DNA from: Arthrobacter sp. MYb227
GTDB lineage: Bacteria; Actinomycetota; Actinomycetes; Actinomycetales; Micrococcaceae
Reading direction: 5' to 3'
Length of the DNA stretch: 64,000 bases
NCBI RefSeq assembly: GCF_002975435.1
Contig: NZ_PCPT01000003.1
Location: 124,001-188,000, forward strand
This document shows positions 61,792 to 64,000 of the stretch, piece by piece. Positions within the stretch are counted from its first letter, which is position 1. Each line of letters opens with the position of its first letter. A program made the translations under genes and the position numbers. The notes below the pieces were generated by a model. The model was not told where the DNA came from. It ran no database searches and worked only from the letters and a program-made list of their open reading frames with translations.

Positions 61792-63336
61792 TCAGGAATC
61801 CGGGGTACCTTGTGCAACAGCCGAGGGTGAGATGCGCCGCCATTCCGAACGACTCAGCGCCTTGGCTTTAATGACACGGGTGGCGGCGGCAAGCGAGATG
61901 AATGCGTGGTCTTGGATGAAGACAAGATATCCATCCGCTTCGCTATGTTCCAAGACCCCTGCAGAAATCAGCTGACTACGCAGCGTGGTTGTATGTAGCG
62001 AAACACTTACGTGGGTTTGCGCCTTGGCCAGTGAATCCTTGAGAATAACAGTGGTTCCGTCCTCCATGACGTGAGCCATTGCATGGAGTCGGCCCGCAGT
62101 CCCAAGCTCATGTGTGGGCGAATACACGCCGCAAATGGGGATGGGCGATTGCCTGGTAGACCGAGGTACACTGCTCACTTCTTGGTGATGCTCGGTGGTG
62201 AGCCTGAGCAATTGCGTGGTGAGCCTACTGCGTGAACGTATCAACACGAACAAGCTCACCGCAAAGGTCACCAACAGGGGGAGCGAGGCGGCCAGCCATG
62301 CTACTTGTCCATCGTAGGGAGTCTCGAGTGAATTAGGATGTAGCGCACCAATGGTTGGCACCAGAGCAATGACAGAAATGACCAGGCCGATGGCTCCATA
62401 AGCGTAAGACTTTTGTTTTTCGAATCTGTCCTGAAGCTTATGGACTTGCTCTTCTTTATCAGCGAGTGCGGCATCAAGAAGGCGTTGCCGATCTTCTGTG
62501 AGTAAGCGTTCGCGGTTTGCTGCTTCGCGGGCTTCTTCGAGGGAGCCTTCCCGTTGTTTGGCCAAGGATTGTTGGAGCACCGGGATAGTTGTTGTTGCTT
62601 CTCGATGCAGAATGGCTAGGCGCTGAACACTGCGCGTAATGCCACCGAGGTCGGTTTGATGAGCAGATTTTTGCGTACTCAGCGTGATGTGCGCATGGAT
62701 GATGCTGTGTAGCAGCGCGGTACCCCAAGCCTGCCACGCGGAGAATTCACTTTCCTCACCGTTTATCGGACCCGCGGACCATTGCCGAAATTCATGGCTC
62801 AGCCTAGTGATATTTGTTTCTATCGCTAGTTCCAGAATCTGGGTTGGCGGATCTAAATCCGGGTCGATTTGCCGTATGGCGGCAGGGTCGATGTCGAGTG
62901 CAGGAGATTCGATGAATAGACGGCTCCACGAGACAGGGCTGCCTGGAGCGCCCGTCTCTGGGCCGAGAATGGAAGAAGGAACCAGCGGCACCTCGGGGAA
63001 GAGCTCAAAGACGCTTTGAGAACTACGACCGAGGATATCTAGCGCGCGGTCAACTACTTCTTGAAGATCGGCGCGGCTGATTTCGCTGGTGCCCGGTACA
63101 GCAAGTTGTACGTTTGATTCGATTGAAACAACCGGGCAACATCCTTGAATCCACCACAGCTCCACGGTAAAAGATTCCGAGGTGTTTGGAGTGTTTGACG
63201 TAACTTTTGCTGTTGGCTGTAGCGGTGTGCCGGGATATAGGAATGTCGAGAGATGGATTGGCTCATGTGAGGTTCCGAGTCGGTGCTGTCCAAAATCTGG
63301 ATCATGCACCAAATTTACCGCGAATGCGATTTTCAC
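61792..63336 (-). CDS. Coiled-coil membrane protein with DUF4357-like C-terminal domain
   Basis: A 514-residue protein. The N-terminal 230 residues are beta- and helix-rich and unrecognised. A coiled coil follows at about 245-310 (REGSLEEAREAANRERLL, ALADKEEQVHKLQDRFEK). Two membrane spans are at about 312-332 (YGAIGLVISVIALVPTIGAL) and 345-367 (VAWLAASLPLLVTFAVSLFV). The C-terminal 100 residues (LKDSLAKAQTHVSVSLHTTT, LRSQLISAGVLEHSEADGYL, VFIQDHAFISLAAATRVIK) match the DUF4357 pattern. DUF4357 is often found in nuclease or restriction-related contexts, but here it is on a membrane protein. GTG start 63336 after AGGAGGG. Function unknown. Confidence 0.65.
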   Translation of the reverse strand: MKIAFAVNLVHDPDFGQHRLGTSHEPIHLSTFLYPGTPLQPTAKVTSNTPNTSESFTVELWWIQGCCPVVSIESNVQLAVPGTSEISRADLQEVVDRALDILGRSSQSVFELFPEVPLVPSSILGPETGAPGSPVSWSRLFIESPALDIDPAAIRQIDPDLDPPTQILELAIETNITRLSHEFRQWSAGPINGEESEFSAWQAWGTALLHSIIHAHITLSTQKSAHQTDLGGITRSVQRLAILHREATTTIPVLQQSLAKQREGSLEEAREAANRERLLTEDRQRLLDAALADKEEQVHKLQDRFEKQKSYAYGAIGLVISVIALVPTIGALHPNSLETPYDGQVAWLAASLPLLVTFAVSLFVLIRSRSRLTTQLLRLTTEHHQEVSSVPRSTRQSPIPICGVYSPTHELGTAGRLHAMAHVMEDGTTVILKDSLAKAQTHVSVSLHTTTLRSQLISAGVLEHSEADGYLVFIQDHAFISLAAATRVIKAKALSRSEWRRISPSAVAQGTPDS

Positions 63337-63569
63337 AGGGGGTCCCTCCTGAAATGATGGTTGAGAACATCCTAGTCCCGAAGCCTTTTTAAGGGTTCAA
63401 AACGCTCTTTGACTCGCGCACTAGTGCTGCTCAATATGACAACTGTCAACGTGAGTCGGTAGTCACCCGCAAAAATCAGGGCCGAGGATTGTGGTACAGC
63501 TCGCATTGATAGATAGGCTAAAACGAAAAGAGGAATTGGTGCCAAGCACCTGTAACGAAGGATGTTGAC

Positions 63570-64000
63570 ATGAGTCAAACAGCAACCGAGCCTGACCTGC
63601 CGGAACTCGCGGTGGGAGATTTCTACTACCAGCCCTTGGGCAATGGGCACTATCGCTCGACTGTGCATGCGCAGGGTGCTTGGAATCCGCATGAGCAGCA
63701 TATGGCTCCGGCTACCGGGATCCTGGTTCATGAAATGGAGAAGTTCCAGCCACGCGAGGAAATGCGTATGGCTCGGATCAGCTTGGATATTCATGGCATC
63801 ATCCACGCTGGAGACTTTGAGATCAAGACCCGGATGATTCGTCCGGGACGAACAATTGAGTTGATTGAAGGGGAAATGATTTCGCAGGGCCGGACCTGTG
63901 TGGTGGCCCGGGGCTGGCGGTTGAAGACGAGTGATTCAACTGCGGTGGCGGCCCTGGAAGATACAGAGGTGACGCATCCCGAAGAGTTGGTTGCTTTTGA
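63570..64000 (+). CDS. Thioesterase/acyl-CoA-binding-like protein (partial)
   Basis: Runs off the window end with no stop. ATG 63570 (SQTATEPDLPE) is preceded by GAAGG at nine bases. The visible 143 residues include DFYYQPLGNGHYRSTVHAQG, AWNPHEQHMAPATGILVHEM and MARISLDIHGIIHAGDFEIK, then TRMIRPGRTIELIEGEMISQ. This is the N-terminal hotdog domain pattern of the acyl-CoA thioesterase family (TesB-like, 'thioesterase family protein') of actinobacteria. Likely substrate is an acyl-CoA. The rest of the protein is outside the window. Confidence 0.75.
   Translation, partial: MSQTATEPDLPELAVGDFYYQPLGNGHYRSTVHAQGAWNPHEQHMAPATGILVHEMEKFQPREEMRMARISLDIHGIIHAGDFEIKTRMIRPGRTIELIEGEMISQGRTCVVARGWRLKTSDSTAVAALEDTEVTHPEELVAF

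Overview
The window looks like chromosomal DNA of a moderately high-GC actinobacterium. The best fit is the family Micrococcaceae (Arthrobacter / Glutamicibacter / Paeniglutamicibacter type). The reasons are the conserved block ileS-folC-DUF4233-ndk ... rne-rplU-rpmA-obgE-proB-proA-nadD-rsfS-tRNA-Ala, a mycothiol-linked DsbA-like protein beside clpX, a DUF222/HNH gene, a class Ib nrdHIEF operon with NrdR boxes, and an ileS T-box with an ultrashort Stem I. The genus cannot be fixed from sequence reading alone. I see no insertion sequences, prophage, CRISPR array or rRNA.

Layout. 1-12.2 kb: 3' end of clpX, a DsbA-like protein, valS, DUF488, an amidase behind a LuxR regulator, an SDR, a membrane-anchored alpha/beta hydrolase, two decayed small membrane-protein genes and a DUF222/HNH gene. 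12.4-32.5 kb: core housekeeping, with T-box-controlled ileS, folC, ndk, a VKOR-type protein, RNase E, L21/L27, Obg, proline synthesis (proB, proA), nadD, rsfS and tRNA-Ala(GGC). 32.5-47.6 kb: an accessory mix, with a TetR/epimerase pair and its operators, a frameshifted FAD oxidase, a UbiB-type kinase, a frameshifted small protein, an APC permease with two small membrane genes, an AhpD-like protein, a hydrolase, arfB, phnA, a flavin monooxygenase, and a PLP-homeostasis pair (yggS, pdxY).

47.9-52.5 kb: nrdHIEF for deoxyribonucleotide synthesis. A long leader precedes it, carrying tandem NrdR boxes, DnaA-box-like sites, a possible 15-codon leader peptide and a strong hairpin. 52.7-64 kb: accessory genes, including a RibD-C/DHFR-type reductase, an orphan membrane protein, an SGNH hydrolase, an AlkD-like DNA alkylation repair protein followed by two overlapping paralogous genes of unknown function, an Old Yellow Enzyme, an XRE-cupin regulator divergent from a thioredoxin-reductase-like flavoprotein across a palindrome-rich promoter, and a coiled-coil membrane protein with a DUF4357-like C-terminus. 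The window ends in a thioesterase-like gene.

The most promising unexplained items are the nrd leader, the AlkD-like plus paralog-pair operon, the DUF4357-like membrane protein and the XRE promoter palindromes. Four genes (around 9.9, 10.2, 35 and 38.6 kb) carry five single-base lesions between them. They could be real pseudogenes or sequence errors.
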